Of a stretch of DNA of 64,000 nt, positions 1 to 9,577 are shown in pieces. The notes below the pieces were generated by a model. It ran no database searches, had not been told where the DNA came from, and saw only the letters and a list, made by a program, of their open reading frames with translations. The stretch spans positions 1 to 64,000 of the forward strand of contig NC_084850.1 in assembly GCF_033115175.1 (NCBI RefSeq). The letters run 5' to 3'. The first letter of the stretch is position 1, and each line of letters starts with the position of its first letter. Source of the stretch: Lepus europaeus. Taxonomy: Eukaryota > Chordata > Mammalia > Lagomorpha > Leporidae. The translations under genes were made by a program, and so were the position numbers.

Positions 1-797
1 ACTCTGTGAAAGACCTATTAGATTGAATGTGATTGCCCATGCATGTGTGAATGATACCACACATACATGGGTGAATGAGATTGCATAAATGTGGGTGAAT
101 GAGTTCACACATTTATGATTGAATGAGACTGCATAAATGTGTGTGTGAATGAGACCACATATGTGTAGGTGAATGAGATTGCACACAAGGGTTTGAATGA
201 GACCACATATGTTGGTGAATATGACCGCACACATGTGGCTGAATGAGACTGCACACTTGTGGGTGAATGAGGACTGCCCACATGTGCAGCAGTGAGACTG
301 CACACGAGTGGGTGAATGAGACCACACATGTAGGTGACAAGGACCACACATGTATAGGTGAATGAGACAGCACACATCAATCTGAATGAGACACCACACT
401 TGAACGTCAATGAGACCACTCCCGTGTGGGTGAATGAAACCACACACTCATGGATGAAAGAGACTGCACATGCATTGGTGAATGAGAGCACACATGTGTT
501 TGTTAATGAGACTGCACATGTATGATTGATGAGATCACACACGTGTGGGTGAATGAAACTGCACACGTGGGTGAATGAGACTGCACACAAGAGTGTGAAT
601 GAGACCACACACATGTGAATATGACTGCACATGTGTGGGTGAATCAGACTGCAGACAAGTGGGTGAATGAGACCACATGCATGTAGAGAATATGACAGCT
701 CATTTATGGGTGAAGGAGAAGGCACGCATCAGTATGAATGAGACAGCATATGTGTGGGTGAATGAGACTGCACATTGTGTGGGTGAATGAGAGCCCT
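1..797. repeat. Minisatellite, units of about 22-30 bp
   Basis: Degenerate tandem repeat of a unit resembling GTGAATGAGACTGCACACAT, about 28 copies, beginning before the window. Units alternate between 'gactgcac' and 'gaccacac' variants. Frames of up to about 206 codons on the minus strand arise from the repeat and are not genes. A related array lies in inverted orientation at 58.1-58.5 kb. Confidence 0.9.
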
Positions 798-925
798 CGG
801 AATATGCCGGTCCCCACCTGCTTGCATCTTCCTCAGCCAAGGCACGGACCTCACGGGGCAGAGACACCGCATACCCACCATGCCCTGCCTCAGTTCCTGA
901 CCCCCTGAATATGTGTGCATAACCT
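798..925 (-). repeat. Flank of the minisatellite, left copy of a distant inverted duplication
   Basis: This stretch, read on the minus strand, matches 57998-58140 on the plus strand at roughly 80 percent by eye, without obvious gaps. Both copies then run into the GTGAATGAG-type minisatellite. In both, a frame starting MHT.SGGQEL runs through the block into the repeat, but amino-acid differences are frequent and no gene is claimed. Confidence 0.75.
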
Positions 926-1451
926 ATGGCTGTTTTAAACTGCTAATGTTTTGGGGTAATTTCTTGTGTAGCTACAATACCTGGAGCAAATAGCATTTGC
1001 TACAACAGCAACACAAGAAAATCATGATTGCTAACGCTTACGTGGCACTGAGTTTGTTATGGGTTTTTCTTCCAGATACTTGTCTTAGAGACTCAGTTGC
1101 TTCTCATGGAAACCCTGTTTGTGGTAAGATGTACGCACTCTTACCCTCCCCATTCCCCAGACAACAAAGCCTAGGTCCAGGGCTGCTGGAGGATTGGTGC
1201 AAAGTCATGTGAGTATCGTGGGGCTGCACCATAGCCGATTGCCGACCTTCTAGATTGATCACAAGGCAGCAAAGGGCTTCCTGGGGCAAGAGAGACCAAA
1301 GCCCAAGGTGCCAGTGTCCCTCAAGCTGCCACTTGTGGCATGAGCTAACTGTCCCTCTTGCAAATACAAGTCACATGGTGGAGCCCAGATCCACGCAACA
1401 GAGGAGAAATCAGCCCTACCTCCCATCAGGAGGAATGAACAGCAGTCACCT
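926..1451. other. Low-copy sequence, no gene seen
   Basis: No convincing coding frame, RNA gene or repeat was recognised. The short frames on both strands have no start context or family resemblance. Confidence 0.4.
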
Positions 1452-1504
1452 TTTAAAAAAGATTTATTTCTTTGAAAGACAGAGTTACAAAGTGAAGGAG
1501 AGAG

Positions 1505-1535
<31 letters not shown>

Positions 1536-1815
1536 GAGAGAGGTCTTCAGTCCACTGGTTCACTCCCCAAATGGCCACAACAGCCAATGCTGGGACGGGC
1601 TGAAGCCAGGAACCAGGAGCCAGGAGCCAGGAGCTTCTTCCTGGTCTCCAACATGGGCACAGGGGCCCAAGCACCTGGGTCATCCTCTGCTGCTTTCCCA
1701 AGCACATTATCATGGAGCTGGATCGGAAGTGGAGCAGTCAGGATTCAAACTGACATCCGTATAGGATGCCGGCATTGCTGGCAGCAGTTTTATCTGCTAC
1801 ACCACAAGCCTGGCC
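1452..1815 (-). mobile_element. Older C-type SINE, antisense
   Basis: Read on the minus strand, it shows the SINE head (GGCCAGGCTTGTGGTGTAGC), the 'cagctctctg'-like middle region in diverged form, a CT-rich tract (plus-strand GAGAGAGACAGAGA) and an A-rich tail. It is clearly older than the GC-rich SINEs at 17.8 and 38.6 kb. Confidence 0.85.
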
Positions 1816-2729
1816 ACCAGCAATCACTTTTGAAAGGCACAAACAGGGATGGGAGGAATCTGTGGTCACTTTACAAGGCATCACAGTGACCATCACTAAT
1901 TCTTTTCTTCATTATTTTATGGCACAGTCATATGGTTTATAGCATGTATTTCTGAGAAAGTTTAAATCAGGTACTTCCACATCTTTTTAAAAGGCAACCT
2001 TTTGCTAATTAAAATGGGAATTTTACTTTTTCAATTAAAGTCAGATAAAATTCCTAGATTTTGCTGTTGTGAGTTTATAGCAGAGCTCTGAATGGGTTTT
2101 AAGGATATGGAAAACTTGCTTATTGGGCTGTTTTGAAGGTCCCAGCTTGGGAACATTCAATAATTCCTGCAATTTTCAAATAAAGAATGTGACACTGATG
2201 ATACTGATCTGAGGCTTTCTAGAAAAGGATACTTTTACACATAAGCAGAGTCTAGAGCCCCTTTCCAAGGAACACATGCGTGCTTGGGCACAAACACACA
2301 CACACACAGACACACACACACTGTGAAAATGCCTGATGGTATTCAAGTAGTGAAAGGCCATTAAGAACATTGCTGAGGGAGGGAAGTGGGGCAATGTAGA
2401 TCTTCCCCGAGGCTTCAACACAGCCTCCTGAGCTTGGAGGAGATTTGGATATGATGTGCAGTAACAGTGATGCCTGGTGGGAAAGAAGTGAATGAGCCAG
2501 TGGAAAGAGTGGCCATGGGAAAGTCTTGGAGGAGACGCCTGCTGTCTGCCATGTGACGCAGAAGCGCAACTGAACCAGAGGCAATTAAAACAGGAGAAAA
2601 GTTCTTTAGGAAGCGCTCCTTAAGGGGAGCTGGGGAAATGCTCCCCGCTTCCTCTAACTGCAAGAGTTGGGCCTCCTTGGCATCCCCCTCCCCCACCCAT
2701 CAGAAGTGTCAGTTGTACATTATGATGTC
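1816..2729. other. Low-copy sequence with a short CA repeat
   Basis: No gene recognised. A CA dinucleotide tract lies at about 2289-2321. The last part leads into the promoter of the two-exon gene. Confidence 0.4.
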
Positions 2730-2870
2730 TGAGGCATCTGAAGACTCCCATTGGCTGGGGGGCGCACCCTGCTGACCAATGAAAGCTGAGGTTGTTGGCT
2801 CTTCATTGTTGTGCAGAGAGTATATTTAGAGAGGTCCAGAGCCCTAGCGCAGACCACTCTTGGTATAGCC
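2730..2870 (+). promoter_or_regulatory. Putative proximal promoter of the two-exon gene
   Basis: Within 150 bp of the chosen ATG there is an inverted CCAAT box (ATTGG, 2750-2754), a direct CCAAT box (2776-2780) and a TATA-like TATATTTA (2821-2828) about 43 bp before the ATG, so any 5' UTR would be short. A TGATGTC motif near 2722 resembles half of a CRE. Spacing and composition suit a compact RNA polymerase II promoter. Spermatid specificity is a guess from gene architecture only. Confidence 0.45.
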
Positions 2871-3520
2871 ATGGCTGAGCTGGATGAGCTTGAGGCACAG
2901 CAGCCAGAGGAAACCCTCAGTGATGAGGAACCAATGGCTGCAGTTGCCGGCCCATCAAGGCTAAGCATCACGGAGGGGACGGAAGAGAATACTCCTCTCG
3001 ATCCCAACATCGAAGAGGTTGAAAAGGTCAGAATACTTGGCGTGGCCCTATATTTCACCACGGACCCCCACCCCCACCCCCACCCCGCCACCCAAAACTC
3101 CCCACCCTCTCCTTGTTTGGCACAAAGCCCTTCCTCGGCCCGCACCTCTTTTTAGAAAACCACCCTTCCCGTTCACCTGTTCCTGTCTTGCCCCACACGC
3201 TGCCTCTGAACTAACATCCCGACTGTGCGCCCTCTGTTTCTTTACAGGTGAAAAGAATCATGAAGAAAGTGAAGCTTGCCCTGCAACACAGCCCAAGACC
3301 CAAAACGGCGCCCAAGTCTCAAATAATCGTCATCTACCGCAGGGGGCTTAAGAAGAAGCAGGGACCGAAGGCGGACCAGGAACCCGAAAGCCTGCGTAAG
3401 TGGGTCTCTCCAAGCAACGCCTTGTGCATCAGAAATACTGAAGAGATGCAACTGGCCCGTGTCTCCAGAGGCAGCTCTGGAGACGTTGCTAGCCCCGAAG
3501 ACTCACTCTCATACCCATGA
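2871..3520 (+). CDS. Two-exon gene candidate, 142-aa protein; weak SPANX/CYPT-like resemblance
   Basis: Exon 1 is 2871-3026: the ATG is in GCCATGG context and 52 codons follow. Exon 2 is 3248-3520: 90 codons then TGA. The 221-bp intron starts GTCAGA (a weak donor) and ends TTTCTTTACAG, and joins in phase 0. The N-terminal half is acidic (MAELDELEAQQPEE, LSDEEP). The C-terminal half is basic, with KKVK near residue 59 and the block SQIIVIYRRGLKKK near 76-89. That order, acidic then KKxK then a hydrophobic/YRR/basic block, recalls SPANX and the rodent CYPT proteins, which are spermatid nuclear or perinuclear proteins; the similarity is short and function is not established. AATAAA follows the stop by 4 bp. 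A strong GTAAGTGG donor motif near 3393 inside exon 2 could give alternative splicing. The alternative is a decayed gene whose frame survives by chance; open frame, splice phase, promoter and poly(A) signal together argue against that. Confidence 0.55.
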
Positions 3521-3524
3521 TGTC

Positions 3525-3530
3525 AATAAA
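3525..3530 (+). promoter_or_regulatory. Polyadenylation signal AATAAA
   Basis: Canonical AATAAA four bases after the TGA of the two-exon gene, followed within about 35 bp by a T/G-rich stretch (TGTGTCTGTATTTTTG). This implies an almost absent 3' UTR before the signal. Confidence 0.55.
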
Positions 3531-3965
3531 GTCAGAGGGCTCTAAAGCGATGTGTCTGTATTTTTGTAAGCTCTCTGATGGTGGGGAGGAGGAAGGAGAG
3601 GTGGGTGTGGGAGAAGGGAGGAAGGTGAGGCCTGTAGGGCTGGGAGCCAGCAGACCTGGGGGAGGCGGACTGGGAGAGACGGACTGGGTAAGGCTGGGCA
3701 CAGAAGACGGGTTTCCCTGGACTCTTTTACCTGCCAGCCAGCGGGAAAGGCTTTGGTGTTGCTAGGAAATGGGCCGGGAGGCGTGGCTGGGAAGGGGATA
3801 GAGGGCAGACATTGGGGATGAGAGTGCCAGAACCCAGAAGGGGAAATGTACCGTGCAGGTTTGTGGAGCAGCATGTGAAAAATGTCTGAGAGCCGATAAA
3901 AGATGGCTGAATAGACAGGAACTGCACTGACCTTGGCCACAGAAGACGACCGGAACAACAAGGGA
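3531..3965. other. Low-copy sequence between gene and purine repeat
   Basis: Purine-biased toward its right end; no gene or known repeat recognised. Confidence 0.35.
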
Positions 3966-4839
3966 GGATCCAGGAGAGAGAGAGAGTCAGAGAGGGAGTG
4001 GGGGGAAGGCAGATGGGGGAGGGGGCGGGTACAGGGAGAGGGAGAGGCAGAGGGAGAAAGAGAGAGAGGGAGGGGGGAGCGGGGAGGGGGAGGAGGGGAG
4101 GGAAAAGGATAGAGATACACAGTTGGAAAGGGGAGGGTGAGAAGGAGAGGGAGCTGGAGGGGGGGTGGAGGATGGAGAGGTGGAGAGGGAGAGGGGGGAA
4201 GGCATACGGGGGAGGGGCGGGTACAGGGAGAGGGAGAGGCAGAGGGAGAAAGAGAGAGAGGGAGAGGGAGTGGGAGCGGGGAGGGAGAATGATAGAGATA
4301 CAGAGTTGGAAGGGGGAGGGTGAGAGGGAGAGGGAGCTGGAGGAGGGGTGGAGGATGGAGAGGTGGGGATGGAAGGCAGACAGGGGAGGGGCGGGTACAG
4401 GGAGAGGGAGAGGCAGAGGGAGAAAGAGAAAGAGGGAGGGAGGGGGGAAGGGGAGAGAGGAGAGGGGGAAGGGTAGGGGGAGGGAGAAGGATAGAGATAC
4501 ACAGTTGGAAGGGGGAGGGTGAGAGGGAGAGGGAGCTGGGGAGATAGAGGAGGAGGAGGAGAGGTGGAGAGGGAGAGGGAGTGGGGAGGTGGAGCGGGAC
4601 AGGGCGATGGAGAGGTAAAGGGAGAAAGAGTGAGAGAGAAAGCAAGAGAGAGAGAGGAGGGTGAGGAGGAGGGAGAGGGAGGAGGGAGGCGGAGGGGGAC
4701 AATGAGATGGAGAAAGGGAGAGAGAGGGAGGGGGAGGTGGAGAGGTAGAGAGAGGGAGAGAGAGGGAGGACAGAGATAGGTGGAAGGGGGAGAGGGAGAG
4801 GGAGCTGGGGGGAGAGGGAGAAGGAGCTGGAGAGAGAGG

Positions 4840-4880
<41 letters not shown>
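3966..4880. repeat. Purine-strand tandem repeat, period about 175-190 bp
   Basis: The plus strand is almost entirely G and A for about 900 bp. Rare pyrimidine landmarks recur in the same order: CGGGTACAGGGAGAGG at 4026, 4218 and 4392, then ATAGAGATAC and CAGTTGGAAGG, showing about three and a half higher-order units. It ends in a (GA)n run at 4848-4880. Minus-strand frames of 340-390 codons rich in S, P and L come from the polypyrimidine strand and are not genes. Long mirror-like purine tracts can adopt triplex (H-DNA) structures. Confidence 0.85.
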
Positions 4881-4881
<1 letters not shown>

Positions 4882-5044
4882 ATGCTGCAGCATGGACCCT
4901 GCCTGGCTCCTTCTTGGCTTGGGGGCTGCCCGCTGCCAGGAAAAGTAAGCAGAACGTTCCTGGGTCCTACCCCCACCACCAACACCTCCACAGACCAGCA
5001 GCCCCAGCTACATGAGAATCTCCCAGGAATCACTGGCTTTTAAT

Positions 5045-6243
5045 CTAATTTGCTTTGCTCCGAGAAAGGAACCTGACTTGCCCCCCTCCACCCACAAGGC
5101 CCCAGACCTGGGCTTCTGAACTACCTTGTGCTTTAGGCAAGCGTAGGAGGCCCCCTTCAATAACAGAGGCCACACAGCTGGAGCTAGGGCTCTTCCCAGG
5201 GAACGGAGCAGGCTGCCCTGAGTCCTGCAGCTGTGACACTACTGGGCACAAGCTCCAGGGAGCTACACTTGCTCACTCGTGATCTAGGGACGTTCCCCTG
5301 GGCTTCTTGAGGCTCTGGGCCAGCAGTAGCCTTTACACAGTCCTGGAGGATCAGATCCAAGGACGCCCCTCCTGCAGCTCCTAGCACAAGGTGCTGGGTG
5401 GCCAGGGCACAGGCCCCAGCATCACCCTTGCATGTCCTGAAGCACCTGGGGACAGTCCCCTCTGTACACTGAATTCTGGGATTGTCACTGTTGGTGCTAC
5501 AACCCCTGGAGTATGCCACACTCACCCGTGGCATCTAGAGGGCCTAGCCTATATTCCTCTGCTTCAGGCAGGTAACTGCCCGTCTGCAGTCCCTGGAATA
5601 GCTGGCATTCACCTGTGAGTCCTTGTATCCTGGAGCTCCAGGTCTGTGACTCAGTACCACAGTTCTCAGAGTCGCTGGGACATAGTTACTGCAGGACACA
5701 GGCAAGACCTAACCCGCATGCCACTGCTCCAGACCCACATCTTTCAGTGCAATTCCCCCAGCACAATCTGTACTCACCCCAAGGGACCGGGGCAAGTTCC
5801 ACTCAACATGGGCTAGTGCTTGGACTAGGTCTTGTGGTGCTACACACCTCAGCATTCATCACACCCACCCAGCAGGAGGAAGGACCCATTCTCATCACAC
5901 AGTCACGTGGCCATAGCAATCAGTGCGACAATCCCCGTCATCACTGAGGCTTGTCTGGTGGGACAAGGGGACAGCAACGCAACACAGATAGAGATTTAAA
6001 GTGATGTCTTGAAAACAATTGGTGACTTGAATGAGTAAATCAATAAAGAGAGAGGAATCATTAAAAACAACCAAACTCTCAAGCTGAAAACCCCAAGCAA
6101 TGAAATAAAAAGATAAAGCAGGGAGCTTCAATTACAGAATAGACCATGCAGAAGAAAAATTTTCTAATCTGGAGGACAAGACTTTTGATGTAAGCCAGTC
6201 ACACAAAAATTTTAAAAAAATTGCCAAGAATGAAGAAAACCTC
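5045..6243 (+). mobile_element. Old sense-strand L1: 5' UTR and start of ORF1
   Basis: 5045-5950 has the texture of an old mammalian L1 5' UTR (a 'ctacaacccctggagtatgcc'-type segment). 5960-6243 is decayed ORF1 coiled-coil coding sequence ('gcagaagaaaaattttctaa'). The same element resumes after the provirus and a SINE at about 11963 and runs into ORF2 to about 14628. Assignment of the 5' UTR part is from recalled consensus texture and is less certain than the ORF parts. Confidence 0.55.
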
Positions 6244-6733
6244 TGTTGGGTCTTAGTCCACCCGTACAAGGATGGACTGGGTCCGAGGAAAGGTAAGTGC
6301 GCGCCGCTCGCCCGTTCCCCAGCCTCCTGGTCCCGGAGACAATTAGACGCAGCGGGGAGCCAAGTCTAGCAAGGACTCAGTCACCTTCTGCATAATAGTA
6401 CCTTTTATAACACAAAACTGCAGAGTCATTGGGGCAGGGCTAAGGACCAACCAATCACTTAAAAAATCACCTTATGGGGGGATTTCTATAGGACTAGCCC
6501 TATGTCTATACACTTGTTACTAGTTTTGTTACCTCCCCTGATGTTGCGCAGCCAGTTAGTTTTAGTGGTAAACAACTTTGGATTCCGCCCATCTTACTTC
6601 CTCTGGGTGCCATCTTACTTGGCTCCGCGTGGCTTCCTTCCGCGCAGCTCGGGCGGGGGCACCCTGGAGCAGCTGCGCATGCGGAGCCCCCGGGCCTGGC
6701 CTGGCCATGCCATGGCCGCGCTCATGCCCCACA
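6244..6733 (-). repeat. 3' LTR of the provirus (490 bp)
   Basis: Begins TG and ends CA on either strand. Identical by eye to the other LTR except G at 6655 against A at 11569 (plus strand). On the minus strand it contains a TATA box (TTATAAAAGG, 6401-6410) and two AAGATGGC/GGGC motifs of YY1 type. No canonical AATAAA was noticed. Confidence 0.95.
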
Positions 6734-6752
6734 GATTCCCCCTTTTTGTTTT
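6734..6752 (-). promoter_or_regulatory. Polypurine tract of the provirus
   Basis: Immediately inside the 3' LTR; the minus strand reads AAAACAAAAAGGGGGAATC. A purine run touching the LTR is the plus-strand primer site in retroviruses, and its position confirms the minus orientation. Confidence 0.85.
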
Positions 6753-6963
6753 AGCACGCGGTCCCTGTCTTAGGTTGCCCCCAGCCGTCCTTGCCCTTAC
6801 CCGTCATTGGTAACCCAGGCAGCTTGGCCATGAGCCCTGTCTTAGGTTGGTGCAGGACGCTGGGTGCTTTACCCGTCTTGGGGTGTCGCGTGACTTGTAA
6901 TTATGGGGGCGTGGTGAGCTTTCTCCACCGTCTGTCTTAGGTTGTTCCGGTCCATCCGGAATC

Positions 6964-7209
6964 TTACCCGTCATTGGCAATGTGGAGAGCACGGGGGGTG
7001 CTTCCCCAGTTCAGGGGATCGTAGCCCTTTGTGGCTAGCAGCCTCTGGTAATGAACCTCAACCTGTCTTACCCTTGTTGCCTCTATGCGCTGTTGTATAA
7101 ACTGTATAAGCCTATTCGTTATGCATGGGCCAGTAGCAAGGATTAAAAGCAGGGCAAGAAGCAGTCCAAGAAGAGAGAAGAGGTAGGGAAAGAGTCCATT
7201 AAGGCTCAT
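6964..7209 (-). pseudogene. env: Env transmembrane-subunit remnant (membrane anchor and cytoplasmic tail)
   Basis: An 81-codon frame begins in a hydrophobic span (LLLALLLILATGPC) followed by a basic, amphipathic tail with a ...QYQ/HYQRLL-type motif. The anchor-GPC-tail arrangement is that of D-type betaretroviral and gammaretroviral-type Env. The surface subunit, fusion peptide and ectodomain are absent; the fragment lies directly after the integrase C-terminus, so an internal deletion joins pol to the end of env. It is not functional as an envelope. Confidence 0.7.
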
Positions 7210-7245
7210 CCAAAAGAGGCTTTCTTGGAGTTCTCTTCGTCTTTT

Positions 7246-7815
7246 TCAGGTCCTCCTGAAGTGTTTTGATGATCTGGTTTGGGTCATCGAATCCCACGTC
7301 ACTGGGCCAGGCACTTCAGGATCACAGCGAAGAGTAGTGTCCACATCATCGCCTGCCTTTGGATTTCGATCTCCATCCATTTCTGGAAGAGGAAAGACAA
7401 GGGGATCTCCCTCAGGGGCAAACTGCTCCCTGGGTGGGTTGTTACTTGCATCGGGCATAGGCCTGATATTTCTGGCTGGTATTCAAATTGGAGTCAACTC
7501 CCCTATGGGGAACACACAGCCAAATCCTCTTCCCAACTGAATCAGCGGGTCAGGCCCTCTCCAGAGTCGGGTGAGAGGGTCTCTCCATCTCTGAGGTTTA
7601 GGGGTTAAATGTCCCCAATGTTTTTGGAACCTTGACTCCCTTGACCCTTTTAAAAAATTTAAAATATTGATGGTGAACAAGGCCTTATGTAACTGTAGAT
7701 GGGGGGTAGCCACTCCCCCTTTTTGTTTTAATAACTGTTTTTTTGAGGCATTGATGGTTTTTTTCCACCATAGCCTGTTCCTGTGGGTTGTGAGGAATTT
7801 TAGTAGAGTGTTGAA
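7246..7815 (-). pseudogene. pol: Integrase (pol) C-terminal fragment, broken
   Basis: From about 7815 a frame shows the end of the integrase catalytic core (PHNPQ..QAMVEK). A frame change near 7720 follows, then the C-terminal DNA-binding domain (RWRDPLTRLWRGPDPL) with a G-R-G-x-x-CVFP block. An in-frame TGA near 7481 separates this from a 70-codon tail in the same frame. All of pol before the end of the core is missing. At least one frameshift and one stop break it. Confidence 0.75.
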
Positions 7816-7869
7816 TCATTTTACATCTTGGCAGCACTTTTAATTTAAACATCCCAATTGGTTATTATT

Positions 7870-9240
7870 GGTTATTATCTCTATAAGATGAGAGACATAT
7901 CTTTTGACATCTCCAGGGGCCCTTTTGGAGATACCAAAAGTTTAGAGAATTTAGAACTTTGATTTTTAGAAAGTTTGTTAAAGGTGCCAAGAGAACTTAG
8001 AGTGTCTGGTTAGAATAGAATTTTTTAACATCCTGAAATGATAACCCTTCATTAGACAGGGTGATTTTAACACTTTTAGAGCAGATTTAATTATAACGAT
8101 ATTTAACAATGTTTTTTATTAATTTGAACTTAACAGAGACAGTAGAGTATACACTAGATTACCTTGGAAACCAGAAATAAACACCTTGAACATAAGAGTT
8201 AGCACACAAAATCCGCACATAACTCAGAACTATTTAACAGAGCTAAAAAGGACCTAACTTTAGAAATGGCAGAGTAACCCATTAAGCAGACACTGTTAAA
8301 ATAGACGTTACAGTTTTTGTAAAAACAGATTTCAAGATTTACGATTGAGACCATTTTTAGAATTTGCCAACATTAGTACACATTTTTTTACTTTAACTTT
8401 AGGTTAATGTAATTTTGGCATTAGCACATAACTTAAAGAAAACTCTGTAAACAATTTTAAAGTTGTAAACCTTTTAAAACCTTTTATGACTTGTTCATAC
8501 CTTCTGAAACTTTATACCTGTAGTTACTTTGTCCATACATGACAATTTAAGACTATGTAAATCTATGAGAATACATGTTAACTCTCTTATTGAATTTAAG
8601 ATGTGAAAAGTACACAATACATAAGACACTGAGTTATTAATGAATACCACACCATTAACTCCTCCTGGACAGTAAACATGGACACTAGTACATGTTTACA
8701 ACTTTGAAAAGATCTTTATCGTTAAGAAAAACAAGTTTAAAGCATAAAACCAAGCAAGTGAGCTACCAAGCAAACCGAAGGGCTTTGGCATTAACTTAAT
8801 TTTTTGAACCAATTTGTATTGGCTTACTTTAGTTAACAATATAAGGGCTTGTATACACAGAATTTACTCTCACTTTTATAAGACCACTCTAGCTGGAAAG
8901 CAAAAACATGAATACAGTACAGGTCTGACATTATTTACAACATTTTAATATACTTTGCATAATTTGAATTGACTTAAACAGTTGTTACTTTAACAAATTT
9001 AGAGTCCCATCCTTTGAGAGTTCCAGGGATCCTACTGGAAGTCCCAAAATTGTTAGACTCCATTTGAGAATTTAAACTGTTAGAGAGTCAAACCACTCAG
9101 CCAAAAACTAGCATGTATAACCTGAGTATTTTAATCAAAGCTGTGGGGTAGATCTGATCAGAGTTAGGTAATCACTCAAACATTAAAGACAGACAAATCC
9201 AATAAAACACGAAACCTTTAAGACACGTGCAAACTCTTAG
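7870..9240 (-). other. AT-rich non-coding interior of the provirus
   Basis: About 1.4 kb between gag and integrase where protease and reverse transcriptase would be expected. It has no long frame on either strand and is dominated by A and T. Short stretches look like those at 46.3-47.5 kb (both contain an 'aacttaacagaga..gtaga'-like segment), which is only a visual impression. It could be captured host sequence, extremely decayed pol or a replaced segment. Confidence 0.5.
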
Positions 9241-9245
9241 ATAAG

Positions 9246-9527
9246 TTAACTACAGCAGCACAGAAAAGAGCTGGTCGTCAGTGTAGGAGCCCATTGCTTA
9301 GAACAGGGAAACACATCTGAAACAAAGCGGCAGGGAATGAGAGACTTCCGTAGTGCTGGAGAAAAAGTCTTATTAACTGCAAATAAAGACTCATTAGGTT
9401 GGAAAGGGTTAATGGATGAAGGTTTTTGTTCCTTTAGGTAAGGCCAGTGGTAGCCAAAGGCATTTTTCTTCCCCCTCCTAGTGAGGACAGCATTGAATTG
9501 TAAATGGAGAGGAAAAAAGCAGTCCAA
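9246..9527 (-). other. Unassigned 93-codon frame inside the provirus
   Basis: Lies just downstream of gag in proviral sense. No zinc knuckle, protease DTG or other retroviral motif is visible, and the product was not recognised. It may be chance. Confidence 0.2.
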
Positions 9528-9577
9528 GGACTAGTCTCCCTAGGGTATCTGGCTGTGGCCTGCAAGGGTGCAACAGG

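Noticed and set aside
105-725. 206-codon His/Ser-rich frame on the minus strand
   Set aside because: Product of the minisatellite unit; other phases are also open.
1-797. CRISPR-like array
   Set aside because: Repeats are degenerate and contiguous, without unique spacers, in an animal genome.
3542-5033. Minus-strand frames of 348-388 codons rich in Ser, Pro and Leu
   Set aside because: They are the pyrimidine strand of a G/A tandem repeat, open in three phases at once, with no domain or start context.
6502-6813. 103-codon plus-strand frame and its twin at 11416-11763
   Set aside because: Antisense to the LTR; the two copies are similar only because the LTRs are duplicated.
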